Source: CAKMZU01 sp965248335 (lineage in GTDB: Bacteria > Pseudomonadota > Gammaproteobacteria > Pseudomonadales > DT-91). From it: a stretch of DNA of 64,000 nucleotides. Under the pieces are notes generated by a model that had not been told where the DNA came from, did no database searches, and saw only the letters and a list, made by a program, of their open reading frames with translations. The stretch spans positions 186,001 through 250,000 of the forward strand of contig CBDFIY010000002.1 of NCBI GenBank assembly GCA_965248335.1, in the 5' to 3' direction. The first letter of the stretch is position 1, and each line of letters begins with the position of its first letter. Position numbers and translations under genes: made by a program. This document shows positions 35,902 to 45,105 of the stretch, piece by piece.

Positions 35902-36924
35902 ATGCGTATTTCCTGGTTAGCTTTCGTAGTTGTGGTAGTTTTGGCTTTTCTACATGCTGAACGAAGCGTATCTGATGATGGGTTTACATCATGGGTGCAG
36001 CCAAAAAAAATAGGAAAAATAAAAAATGAAGAGGCTTTTAGGCAGTTTGTCAGAAAGTTACCCTCACAGCCCGTCAGTGGCCAGCAAGTCGGTAGGCATC
36101 ATGGTTTAGAAGATTTTGTGATTAATCATGATGACGGGGCGTTAATGTTGACAGGCATTGCTGATGGGCATTTAGGGGATGACACGGCAAGGCATATAGC
36201 AAGCAAGGCAGGTCTATTTAAGCATATTCAAGCAAGGCGTGAAGCAATAACCCCAGAGTCGATTCAGCAAGCTTTTTTTGATTTGAATGAAGATACAAAA
36301 CAATGGCGTGCGGGCAGCACGTTATCTATGCTCGCCAGTTTAAAAGATCAACCTTGGATCGTGGGTGCGCATATTGCCGATTCACCTATCGTCTTCGTCA
36401 TGGAAAATGGTGACCTCTATCGAACAACAGACCATGATGGTGATAATGCAGAAGAGATGAGTCGGCTGCATCAAGCGTACATTGAGCAAGGAAAATATCT
36501 TGCATGGCACCCTAAAGTGACGAAGGATTTTGGGCGGCAAGGGCAGAATGCGGCTTTTAAACCGGTGCCTGATGTTTTTCGCTTTGAGAAAAAGGATGTT
36601 GCTTTTGCGCTGGTATTGTCGGATGGCATCACTGATGCCTTCAAGGCGAAGCAAGGCACTAAAAATGAAGGTGGCATGGTCGATGACTTTATCCAAAAAG
36701 CGTTGGTGCAAAGCCCAGGCGATAAATACTTCTCCGCTAAAGAAATCAAACGCCTTGCGCAAATTTATGCGGGTGATCATGCGGATGATATGTCGATTCT
36801 GATGCAAAAATTCAATGGCTCGATTAATGCAGCGTCGTATGATGAGTCTGAAACTATTCGATCGAGTATGCCTTTGTATATGAAGATTTCATATTTTTTA
36901 GCAAAATTTTTAAAGAGCACTTAA
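35902..36924 (+). CDS. exported PP2C-type protein phosphatase
   Basis: A 340-residue protein with a signal peptide (MRISWLAFVVVVVLAFLHA, about 19) followed by a PP2C domain. Catalytic motifs in order are R65...LEDF (E70, D71), the GIADGH motif (D88), AGST (137-140), ADSPIVFVMENGDLYR (about 159-174), LSDGITDAF (D241) and GDHADDMS (D295/D296). All metal-coordinating Asp positions of the family are present, so activity is likely. PP2C phosphatases are normally cytoplasmic; this one should leave the cytoplasm. It lies between ktrAB and an IS-disrupted secreted gene. Target unknown; effector-like role is inference. Confidence 0.82.
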   Translation: MRISWLAFVVVVVLAFLHAERSVSDDGFTSWVQPKKIGKIKNEEAFRQFVRKLPSQPVSGQQVGRHHGLEDFVINHDDGALMLTGIADGHLGDDTARHIASKAGLFKHIQARREAITPESIQQAFFDLNEDTKQWRAGSTLSMLASLKDQPWIVGAHIADSPIVFVMENGDLYRTTDHDGDNAEEMSRLHQAYIEQGKYLAWHPKVTKDFGRQGQNAAFKPVPDVFRFEKKDVAFALVLSDGITDAFKAKQGTKNEGGMVDDFIQKALVQSPGDKYFSAKEIKRLAQIYAGDHADDMSILMQKFNGSINAASYDESETIRSSMPLYMKISYFLAKFLKST

Positions 36925-37037
36925 TAAAATTCATGAGCATAGGTCAATGATTCCAATTTAATTTTGATCTTTTTATACGCCAAGCGGTAACGAAAAGGTC
37001 AGTACAAATACTTGAAGTATGCGCCTGTTTTTGAAGG

Positions 37038-37103
37038 CTATGTTCCTGTGTTTACTGGCCCTATTGCACGCTTCCGTTTAGGTGCCAGTAATATATTATC
37101 TTT
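37038..37103 (-). pseudogene. 3' tail of a secreted-protein gene cut off by IS1595
   Basis: It encodes the last residues (KDNILLAPKRKRAIGPVNTGT, in two parts across the duplication) and a TAG at 37038. It joins in frame to 38133-38860 when the IS1595 element and one copy of TTATCTTT are removed. Confidence 0.78.
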
Positions 37104-38124
37104 CCTGATTACCCCTAAAGCTCAGCTACTGTTACACTTGCGGTCAAGAACAGTATCGTTGAGGTGTTCACATGTCTAAAAATACGGTTCAATTCCAAAA
37201 AGGCTACAGCCTTTCAGATCTGTTTAGAGATTATGGATCAGAGATGCAATGCGAAGCGGCACTCTTTAACTGGAGGTGGCCCAACGGCTTTACTTGTCCC
37301 GATTGTCACTCGACATCCTATTGCAAGCTTAAAAGCAGAGCCCTGTATCAATGCAATAAATGTCACCATCAAACATCACTAACGAGCAGGACTTTATTCG
37401 CAGGTACAAAGCTACCATTAAAGACATGGTTTCTTGCTATTCACTTACTCACCCAGTCAAAAACTGGATTATCGATATTGGCATTAAAACGCCAACTAGG
37501 TGTCGGGTACAATACGGCATGGTCAGTTAAGCATAAAGTCATGCAGGCAATGAAGGAGCGGGATGATAGCAAACCTTTGTCGGGTTTTATTCAGGTGGAT
37601 GATGTTTATTGGGGAGGAGAGCAAAGAGGCGGAAAGCGTGGACGTGGATCTTCTAATAAAACACCCTACATCACAGCGGTTTCTCTTGATGATGAGGGTA
37701 AGCCAATTAGCATGAATATGAATGTCGTTGAGGGGTTTACGCTTAATGAGATAAAGCGATGGGCCAAGAGGCATGTAAAGGAAGGAAGCACTGTGATTTC
37801 TGATGGCCTTGCTTGCTTTAATGCCATCAAAGACGCTAATTGTACCCACAACAAATTTGTCACTGGTGGTGGGCCTGATTGCGTTAACCTCGAAGAGTTT
37901 AAGTGGGTTAACACAATAATCGGCAACATCAAAACGTCTATGCATGGCGCTTATCATTCCATTAGCCCAAGGCATTTGCCACGATACCTGGCTGAGTTTT
38001 GTTATCGCTTTAATCGTCGTTTTAATTTGAAGGCATTGCTTCCGCGGTTTATGTCCGTAGCGCTAAAAACGCCTCCAATGCCATATAAGTTCCTTACGAT
38101 GGCTGAGGCTTATGGGTAATCAGG
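37104..38124 (+). mobile_element. IS1595-family (ISXO2-like) insertion sequence
   Basis: 1021 bp with inverted ends CCTGATTACCC(C/A)TAA and CTCAGC further in. Flanked by the 8-bp duplication TTATCTTT (37096-37103, 38125-38132), the length expected for IS1595. It interrupts the 3' end of a secreted-protein gene on the opposite strand. Confidence 0.9.
37172..38119 (+). CDS. IS1595-family transposase
   Basis: A 315-residue transposase with an N-terminal zinc ribbon (CPDCHS ... CNKCHH, about 47-68) and the ISXO2-like catalytic domain (GFIQVDDVYWGGEQRGGKRGRG, VISDGLACF, EEFKWVNTIIGNIKTSMHGAYH). The final H and N form replaces the usual E in part of this family. The gene ends five bases before the IS terminus. 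It appears intact. Confidence 0.9.
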   Translation: MSKNTVQFQKGYSLSDLFRDYGSEMQCEAALFNWRWPNGFTCPDCHSTSYCKLKSRALYQCNKCHHQTSLTSRTLFAGTKLPLKTWFLAIHLLTQSKTGLSILALKRQLGVGYNTAWSVKHKVMQAMKERDDSKPLSGFIQVDDVYWGGEQRGGKRGRGSSNKTPYITAVSLDDEGKPISMNMNVVEGFTLNEIKRWAKRHVKEGSTVISDGLACFNAIKDANCTHNKFVTGGGPDCVNLEEFKWVNTIIGNIKTSMHGAYHSISPRHLPRYLAEFCYRFNRRFNLKALLPRFMSVALKTPPMPYKFLTMAEAYG

Positions 38125-38860
38125 TTATCTTTTGTATTTTCTTTGGAAAGAAAATACCCTGTAGCTAAAGAAGAAATCCCTTGATCTATTGCTTTCCGTT
38201 TTAATTTGTCCCTTTTTTCTGGGTTACTTGTTGTTTTTTTCCAGTAGTCTGATTTGTCATAATCAGTATTCCCTTTTAATAACCCTGCCTGTAAAGCATA
38301 AGCTTTTGCTTTACTCTCATCGACATGGCTAATAGGCTCACGAATAATATTCATAAAGCTTTCTAAATGTTTATCACTTTCAGATGAAGCTAAAAGAATT
38401 CGTAGTAGATTTTTTGATTCTTTGGTATCGCGAACGGTGATGGGCTGACTCTCAGCAACAGGAATGAGTTGAAGATCTTCATCGGTGATGTCATTTTGAA
38501 GGGCGCCTCTTTGCTCAGGTGTAGCTTGAATAGCAAGCTGACCACCGAGGGTGAAGTTGTCATCCCATTGCGTTGTGCCATTTTGCGTTACCTCACCAAA
38601 AAATGACAATGCAAATAAGGCATTTTTAGCTTCATTAATTTCATTGATTTTTTCTTTCTTTACACTAGAGCCATATTTTTCATATTGCTCTTTTAGCTCT
38701 TTTACTGTTTTAGCGGAGTAATAATTTGTATCTTGGGAGGCGGATGGCGAATTATCAAAAGCCGAACGAGTCGACTTTAATTTTTTTTCAGCAAAGCTGC
38801 TTGGGTCAGCTGACATATTGTTAGCTTCCCATCCGAGATTTTCATTGTCTCTGGATGTTA
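38125..38860 (-). pseudogene. middle part of a secreted-protein gene between two IS
   Basis: An open frame from the ISAzo13-like end (TSRDNENLGWEANN, then MSADPSSFAEKK) to the IS1595 end (SKENTKDN). It encodes a hydrophilic, helix-rich protein with an Ala/Lys/Glu-rich middle and no recognised domain. The present ORF runs a few codons into IS1595, stopping at 38094. With the pieces at 40176-40515 and 37038-37103 it gives a 1131-nt gene (376 residues) without any frameshift. Confidence 0.78.
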
Positions 38861-38940
38861 GGGAAGTAGCATTTTAAACATTACCAGCGTATGATGCCCT
38901 ACCATTACATGTCTAAAGTTGTTTATTCTCTATTTTATTT

Positions 38941-39519
38941 ATGCCCACTTCAATTGATATAGAACCTGAGTATATTTCTCTCTTCAAATTAGCAGCCAGG
39001 CTATTAAAAAACCCTGAAAAAAGACTTTTTATGGCTGAAGTTTCTGAAACCCTTTGCAGTGGAAGTGCCCGGTTGACTGAATCAACCTTTGGGTTTGGAC
39101 GAAAGGCGGTTGCATTAGGGATCAACGAAAAAAAAACTGGGATGATCTGTTATGGAAATTATGAACCCTGCGGAAAAAATAAATCCGAGGTTGCACTGGT
39201 AGGCCTTGAAGATGATATCCGTAGCCTGGTTGAGCCTGAAAGCCAAGCGGATTCACGGTTAAGAAATACATTTGCCTATACCCGCATAACGGCCAAAGTT
39301 GTACGGCAGAAGCTAGTCGAGGAAAAGAACTGGCAAGAAGACCTTCTACCTAAAGAGCGAACCATTAGCAATATCCTGAATAGGATGGGTTATAAGCTCC
39401 GCAAGGTGCAGAAATCCAAACCTGAAAAAAAATACCAGAAACTAACGCCATCTTCGACAACGTCAACAAAGTTAGAGCAGAAGCCAGTCAACGACAAAAC
39501 ACGTTGCAGATCAGCATAG
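38941..39519 (+). CDS. ISAzo13-like transposase, N-terminal frame (copy 2)
   Basis: The 192-residue frame has the same protein sequence as copy 1 at 19230. The A8 slippery run is at 39425-39432. See copy 1 for the frameshift argument. Confidence 0.85.
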   Translation: MPTSIDIEPEYISLFKLAARLLKNPEKRLFMAEVSETLCSGSARLTESTFGFGRKAVALGINEKKTGMICYGNYEPCGKNKSEVALVGLEDDIRSLVEPESQADSRLRNTFAYTRITAKVVRQKLVEEKNWQEDLLPKERTISNILNRMGYKLRKVQKSKPEKKYQKLTPSSTTSTKLEQKPVNDKTRCRSA

Positions 39520-40163
39520 ACTGCAAGGCTACTGTTAATCTCGGCGACTTTTCCAGAGCGGGTAAATCTCGCGGAGCAGAAGTGGTCCAGGCGCTAGATC
39601 ACGATATGGCAGATAAAGATAAAATGGTGCCATTTGGGATTCTTAACCTAGATAACGATCAACTCCATGTTGTTTATGGACTCTCCTACAAGACGAGCGA
39701 CTTTATTTGTGATGCACTGCAATTGTGGTGGGAGAATGTCAAAGAAGCTAACAAGGACAAAGATGAGCTGATTATTTATACAGACAATGGCCCGGAGAGT
39801 AATAGCCTGCGAACTCAGTTTCTTTTGCGGATGGTGCAATTTTCCAGTCAAACTGGGCTGAGAATCAGGCTGGTTTACTACCCTCCTTATCACAGCAAAT
39901 ATAATCCCATTGAAAGGCGGTGGGCTTTTTTGGAAAGCCATTGGAATGGCACACTTCTAAATTCAGTTCATGTGGTGGTGGAGTGGACAAAAAGTCTTGT
40001 GCATAAATGTAAAAAAACAATTGTTGATTTAATTGATAAGGTTTATACGAAAGGTGTAAGGCCAAGTAAGGAAGTGCTTGACGAGATTCAACCCCACATT
40101 ACAAGACATGCCGAGCTGAAAAAGTGGGATGTGACTATACACCCAAAAAAGGTATCTTCTTAA
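39504..40163 (+). CDS. ISAzo13-like transposase, catalytic frame (copy 2)
   Basis: A 219-residue DDE frame that differs from copy 1 at two residues (FSRAGKS here; HPKKVSS at the end). The DDE residues ISIDCK, YTDNGPE and NPIERRW are all present. Confidence 0.88.
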   Translation: MQISIDCKATVNLGDFSRAGKSRGAEVVQALDHDMADKDKMVPFGILNLDNDQLHVVYGLSYKTSDFICDALQLWWENVKEANKDKDELIIYTDNGPESNSLRTQFLLRMVQFSSQTGLRIRLVYYPPYHSKYNPIERRWAFLESHWNGTLLNSVHVVVEWTKSLVHKCKKTIVDLIDKVYTKGVRPSKEVLDEIQPHITRHAELKKWDVTIHPKKVSS

Positions 40164-40175
40164 ATGCTGCCTCCC

Positions 40176-40515
40176 TTAGTAGTTGCTTTGTTTTTTGTAC
40201 GGCATTTTTAAAGATATCGGGTATCGATACCGAGTCGCCAATGATCGGAACTTTGTCGGACTGAATGGCCGTAACTTGATTCTTTATTCGAGTAGCAATA
40301 GAAAGTGGGCTACCTTCACGCACTTCATTAATCTCCCCGCCTATGTGCTGAAAATCTCCTTTTTTTGCTGCTCCTATTCTTAATAAATGTAACTGTGTTT
40401 TAACATTCTCTATGTCATTCTGGAGCTTGATAGTGGAAGGGGACTCATCACCGCTACCTGCCCAAATGGTAGGAATTATTAGGTATATGAAAAAGCTTAT
40501 AAAGCGAGTGGCCAT
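40176..40515 (-). pseudogene. 5' part of the secreted-protein gene broken by two IS
   Basis: ATG at 40515 gives a signal peptide (MATRFISFFIYLIIPTIWA, cleavage about 19), then a hydrophilic sequence to QKTKQLL. There the ISAzo13-like element enters and the frame continues as IS sequence to a stop at 40135. The upstream in-frame ATG at 40611 would add a Pro/His-rich stretch made by a 26-bp tandem repeat and is unlikely to be coding. No domain recognised. Confidence 0.75.
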
Positions 40516-40552
40516 TTTGATCTCGGGAATGATAGTTAAAAGATGTTGGTGT

Positions 40553-40604
40553 GGGTGGGGGTTGGCTTTTGTAATGCTGGGTGGGGGTTGGCTTTTGTAA
40601 TGCT
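40553..40604 (-). repeat. 26-bp tandem duplication upstream of a broken secreted gene
   Basis: Two perfect copies of a 26-bp unit (starts GGGTGGGGGTTGGC, ends TAATGCT) lie at 40553-40578 and 40579-40604, 38 bases before the gene's ATG. The surrounding gap 40516-40770 is otherwise AT-rich with nothing else recognised. Confidence 0.7.
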
Positions 40605-40770
40605 TTTGCAAGTCTAAATAAAAATTCTAAAGTTTTATGTGTTTTTCGTTCTTGTATTTTTTTAGGTATCTACCGGACATTATTTTTTGTTTTGTTGTAA
40701 ATAATGACTATGTTTTATTGATGTCTCTTGTAATATTTTTTTTATTTTTATGGGTGTATTCCTAATGAGA

Positions 40771-42038
40771 CAGGGCCTCCTAGCACTTTTTGATCAGTGC
40801 ATAAATTGACCGGAGAAAAGCATTTTCTCTCTGTATTTATCATTAATTGCACACCCCATAACTCGATGTTTCATACCCTTTTTGCTTTGATCATTAAGTG
40901 TTAACAAATTCATACAGTGACGCTTTATTGTAGCAATATTGAGCCCAGCGGAATGAAGCTGGCAGTCATCTTCTTTAAAAGTAACATCTAACCGCCAATG
41001 CAGTTTATTTTCTATTTCCCAGTGTCCCCTAATGGCTTTCGCCGCATGCTTTGCATCAGGAGAGCGTGAGCTAATATACCAGGAAACTTCTTTAGACTCC
41101 CCTTTATTTGAAGACCGATGCCGCTCAACACGCACAGCCGAACTCAAGCCGCTCCAAGGTTTAGCCTTATCTACCCAGTCTGTTAATTCAAAGTGCTGAT
41201 ATTTCCTTATCTCTAATCGACCATGCCCTTTATTCGCCTCCTCAAAATATGAGGTCTTATTTTCTTCATAACCATCACGTTCAAGCTTGTGATGAAAAGC
41301 TTGGATTTCTTCCAGCAACCCCTGCTGATTACCTTTCAGTTGCAGAAAATAGTCAGCTTCTTTTTCAATAATCTTTTTTGCGATTTCTTTTTGGCATCCC
41401 ATCGCATCAATGGTAATAGTGGCATTTTTTACCTCAATTCTGTCGATAAGCTTCGGCAAAGTTTTGATTTCATTTTTCTTTCCTTCTGATTCGAGGGCGC
41501 ACAGCGTCAGGCCTCGGCTTTGAGACCATGCACTAATAACATGGATGGCTTCTCGACCATTGTGCCTTGTTCCTCGCATCGTTTTGCCGTCTAATGAAAT
41601 AACATCTCCTGTAGATTCACCCTGCAAACTTGAAACGAATGTCGTAAACCCTTCAATCAAATCTCTTGGTCTTATGCATGCAAGTAAAAGCCGTAATGTT
41701 TCTGCACAGGGAGCAGATTCGATATCTGTATGCTTCTGCAGCCAGTCAAGCTTCATAGCTGCAAAATTAGACATGCTGTTAGGGCTATCATAACCACTTA
41801 TTATTGATGAAAAAACGATTAGAAGGAGGCTTTCAAGGCTGTGTTTTTGATTGATGCCTTGTCGCGGATCTCTTATTGAGGCTGTACATGCAGATATATT
41901 CATGGTGTTTGGATGGCAGAAAACTATCTTTGACAATAGGTATGAGAAATTGACTATTTTAATATTGAATTTTTCAAGGACTTCGTATTATATGACAGCT
42001 TAAACTTTGTACTGATCAAAAAGTGCTAGGAAGCCCTG
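40771..42038 (-). mobile_element. ISAs1-family insertion sequence
   Basis: 1268 bp. The ends CAGGGC(C/T)TCCTAGCACTT are followed by TTTGATCAGT on both sides, nearly perfect over about 30 bp. The 10-bp duplication CCTAATGAGA lies at 40761-40770 and 42039-42048. The right-hand copy contains the ATG of the Big_2/RCC1 lipoprotein gene. Confidence 0.92.
40794..41936 (-). CDS. ISAs1-family transposase
   Basis: A 380-residue protein with the ISAs1 N-terminal DDE_Tnp_1-associated region (DPRQGINQKHSLESLLLIV) and catalytic segments ISLDGKTMRGT, ITIDAMGCQ and HWEIENKLHWRLDVTFKEDDC. A second ATG 11 codons in (MNISACTASI) is an equally possible start. It appears intact. Confidence 0.92.
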   Translation of the reverse strand: MSKIVFCHPNTMNISACTASIRDPRQGINQKHSLESLLLIVFSSIISGYDSPNSMSNFAAMKLDWLQKHTDIESAPCAETLRLLLACIRPRDLIEGFTTFVSSLQGESTGDVISLDGKTMRGTRHNGREAIHVISAWSQSRGLTLCALESEGKKNEIKTLPKLIDRIEVKNATITIDAMGCQKEIAKKIIEKEADYFLQLKGNQQGLLEEIQAFHHKLERDGYEENKTSYFEEANKGHGRLEIRKYQHFELTDWVDKAKPWSGLSSAVRVERHRSSNKGESKEVSWYISSRSPDAKHAAKAIRGHWEIENKLHWRLDVTFKEDDCQLHSAGLNIATIKRHCMNLLTLNDQSKKGMKHRVMGCAINDKYREKMLFSGQFMH

Positions 42039-42042
42039 CCTA

Positions 42043-45000
42043 ATGAGAAAGCATAGACATTATTTTTTATTAGTATTATTGATGTTTTTTTTAATAGGTT
42101 GTAGCAGCTCGGGTGACAAGGCTATACCTGAGGAGGCGCCTTCCGTAGAAACACTTTCTGAAGAAAAAGAACCAATCACGGATGTTGATGTAAAGCTTCC
42201 CTCTAAAGAAAATGGGGTTAAAGAAGAATCAACTGTTGTCAGAATTACAATGGAAAAAACGCCTACTCAAGCGTTGGCAATAGTCACAAGATTTGAAATC
42301 ACACCCAAGAGAAAAGACATCCCCTTAGGGTTGAGTCATGCGTTTACAGCAATGGCGACCTTCTCTGACGGTAGCCAAAAGGATGTAACAAATGCGCCCA
42401 CTATTTATTGGCAGAGCGACGATGAATCACTTGCCAGGGTTGCAGGAGGGGAGGTTCAGAGCGTCGCTACGGGTTTGACCGCGATAAGTGCAAGCTATCA
42501 AGGTGTCGAAACAACGGCTCAAATCAATATCCTTGAACCCGCTATTACGCAGTTGGCAATCATACCGAAAAAAAGTGTTATTGCTTTAGGGAGCAGTAAC
42601 CAATTCTCAGCATTAGCGACATTAACAGATGGCAGTAATGCCGATATTACAGATAAAGCGGGTATCGTTTGGGAAAGTGAAAATCGAGGCGTAGCAAACG
42701 TTTTTGAAGGGAGGGCGGAAAGCCGCTTTGAAGGCGATACGGTGATTCGAGTGAGCTATGAAGCATTTGAAGATACCGCAGAATTAACGGTGACGGATGC
42801 AACCATGACAGGCTTGAATCTTTCACCAAGCGAGGCGTCTATGTCGCTTGGTGAAACTGTCGATTTTAGTGCGACGGCAACATTCTCAAATGCTATAGAA
42901 GGGGATGTCAGTGGGGATTCAATGACCAGCTGGCGTAGCGATGCCGAAAAAATTGCTACGGTTAAGAACGGTAAAGTTGAGGGGGTGGGTGTTGGTACCG
43001 CGACGATTACTGTCTCCAGTAAATCATTTTCAAAGACGGCGACAGTCATTGTGACCGACCCTGTCGTTACAAAACTTGAAGTTACGCCTGAAAAAAGTGA
43101 AGTGGCCTTAGGAAGAAGTACAACTTTTACTGTTATGGCAATGTTCTCTGATGGGAGCACGGTTGATGTGACGAATAATCCTGATGTCACTTGGGAGAGT
43201 GCTGCAGAGGCGATAGCGACTGTTACTGAAGGTACGGTGCAAAGCGTAGCAGAAGGTGAAACGTCAATAAGTGCTACCTATCAAGGCGTTGATATCTCAG
43301 CGGAATTGATTGTGGTGGCTGCCATTATGACTAAATTTGATATTGATCAGAAAAACGAAGTCATTATTGTAGGAAGAAGCCAAGCCTTAACCGCGACAGC
43401 AGTCATGTCTGATGGCCAGACGGTGGATGTTAGCGATAAGCCTGAAGTGACTTGGGTTAGCGATAATGAAGGCATCGCTACCGTTGATAAAGGTGTAGTC
43501 CAAGGTGTAGCTATGGGGATAACAACGATCAGAGCAACCTACGAAGGCGTTAGGGTGGCGGTCGATGTTACCGTGATGAGCACAGTTACTGAGCTATCAA
43601 TTACGCCTTATAGAGCACAGTTTCCTGTGGGTGTTTATCAAGATCTTATGGCGACAGCAATCTTTTCTGACGGTAGTCAGCGTGATGTTACCGCTGATGT
43701 GAGCTGGGCAAGTAGTAATAAGTTGGTGGTGATGGTCACTGGCGATAAAGCTAAAGCGCTGTCAGTGGGTGAGACGATAATGACCGCCAGTTATCAGGAC
43801 ATGACAACAACTGCAAACTTTAAGGTGAGTGAAGCAATTGATGTAACAAAATTAGAGGTTTTTCCTAAAAAAATATCAGTTGTTCGCGGTGGCAGTTTTA
43901 ATCTAAGCGCAATTGCTACGTTATCTGACGGTAGCTCGTATCGAGTGACGCCAGAATTTTGGGTAGATTGGAGCAGCAGCGATGTGAAGCATGTTCAGGT
44001 TGATAAAGGAAAGGTTACTGGAACGCGTTTGGGTACATCAAAAATAACGGCATCTTTTCGCATTAATGCACAGACGTTTACTGATGACGCCGACATTACA
44101 GTGCTGCAAGCTAGCAGTGTAGTGGCTTGGGGTGAAGGTTTTGCTGATGTTAGCGACGATACTAAAGCGCAGTTAGTGGACGCTGTTTCTATTTCTACGC
44201 GGTATGGCGAAGCGTATGCTGCACTGAAGAATGATGGCACGGTTGTGACTTGGGGGCAGGATTATAGCGGTGGGGATAGTAGCGCTGTTCAAGATGAGCT
44301 GTTTGATATAGTTTCTATCGTTCATGGATCTGATGAGTTTGCCGCATTGAAATCAGACGGTACAGTGGTTGCGTGGGGCGGAGGCCAAGAAGGTGGGAGT
44401 ACGGATTATGTGGATGGCGAATTACATGATGTGGTGGCGCTGTCTAGTGGTGGGTATGCACTTGCAGCTGTGAAGGCTGATGGCAGTGTCGTGGCTTGGG
44501 GTGAGTATTCTCATTCGCAAATAGACGAAGTGAAAGGCCAATTAGTGGATGTCGTATCTATTGTTGGAAATGGTTATGATGTTTTTGCTGCGCTTAGGAA
44601 AGACAGGCGGGCGATCATTTGGGGCAGTAACAACGATAACTGGGGTAATGAGAAAAATGTCATTAAGGCGCAGTTTAGTGATGTCGTGTCAATTATCGGG
44701 GGAGAAAATGCCTTCGCAATGATCAAACAGGATGGCCGTGCTGAAGCCTGGGGTGATTCTTATCATGGTGGAAATAGTTCTGGTGTTCAGAGTGCATTAG
44801 TCAATGTGTCTTCTATTACCGCAGGCGGCTTTGCATTCGCAGCACTAAGAAAGGATGGCAGTGTGGTTACATGGGGGGATCAGGATTACGGCGGGAACAG
44901 TGCGGATGTACAAAAAGACTTGGTTGATGTGATTTCTATCGCCGCTACTCGCAGTCTTTTTGCTGCCTTAAAAAAGGACGGCAGTGTTGTCACGTGGGGA

Positions 45001-45105
45001 GGCGGTCAGACTGGAAAGAATATGGGCCACAAGGGACAGACTTTATTTCAATCAAGTCAAACAGTGATGCGTTTGCAGGTATTAAGCAGGATGGCACTGT
45101 CGTGA
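42043..45105 (+). CDS. giant lipoprotein with seven Big_2 domains and RCC1-like repeats, 3' end frameshifted
   Basis: A 1020-residue frame with lipobox FFLIGC (Cys 20) and a short acidic spacer, then seven Ig-like Big_2 domains of about 85 residues (about 80-690, each with a KLEVTP...LG...FSDGS pattern). Seven complete RCC1-type repeats of about 41 residues follow (SVVAWG ... VVSI ... FAALKSDG), and an eighth begins. A one-base loss near 45020-45050 breaks repeat 8; the frame then ends in unrelated residues at 45105, while repeats 8-9 continue in the -1 frame to 45218. It is probably a surface protein with a beta-propeller tip. An ISAs1 element abuts the ATG. Confidence 0.85.
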   Translation: MRKHRHYFLLVLLMFFLIGCSSSGDKAIPEEAPSVETLSEEKEPITDVDVKLPSKENGVKEESTVVRITMEKTPTQALAIVTRFEITPKRKDIPLGLSHAFTAMATFSDGSQKDVTNAPTIYWQSDDESLARVAGGEVQSVATGLTAISASYQGVETTAQINILEPAITQLAIIPKKSVIALGSSNQFSALATLTDGSNADITDKAGIVWESENRGVANVFEGRAESRFEGDTVIRVSYEAFEDTAELTVTDATMTGLNLSPSEASMSLGETVDFSATATFSNAIEGDVSGDSMTSWRSDAEKIATVKNGKVEGVGVGTATITVSSKSFSKTATVIVTDPVVTKLEVTPEKSEVALGRSTTFTVMAMFSDGSTVDVTNNPDVTWESAAEAIATVTEGTVQSVAEGETSISATYQGVDISAELIVVAAIMTKFDIDQKNEVIIVGRSQALTATAVMSDGQTVDVSDKPEVTWVSDNEGIATVDKGVVQGVAMGITTIRATYEGVRVAVDVTVMSTVTELSITPYRAQFPVGVYQDLMATAIFSDGSQRDVTADVSWASSNKLVVMVTGDKAKALSVGETIMTASYQDMTTTANFKVSEAIDVTKLEVFPKKISVVRGGSFNLSAIATLSDGSSYRVTPEFWVDWSSSDVKHVQVDKGKVTGTRLGTSKITASFRINAQTFTDDADITVLQASSVVAWGEGFADVSDDTKAQLVDAVSISTRYGEAYAALKNDGTVVTWGQDYSGGDSSAVQDELFDIVSIVHGSDEFAALKSDGTVVAWGGGQEGGSTDYVDGELHDVVALSSGGYALAAVKADGSVVAWGEYSHSQIDEVKGQLVDVVSIVGNGYDVFAALRKDRRAIIWGSNNDNWGNEKNVIKAQFSDVVSIIGGENAFAMIKQDGRAEAWGDSYHGGNSSGVQSALVNVSSITAGGFAFAALRKDGSVVTWGDQDYGGNSADVQKDLVDVISIAATRSLFAALKKDGSVVTWGGGQTGKNMGHKGQTLFQSSQTVMRLQVLSRMALS

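Larger units (their letters stand above)
38861..40175 (+). mobile_element. ISAzo13-like insertion sequence, copy 2
   Basis: 1315 bp, the same element as at 19150-20464. The 3-bp duplication TTA lies at 38858-38860 and 40176-40178. Both the intact ends and the target duplication point to a recent, independent transposition. Confidence 0.88.
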
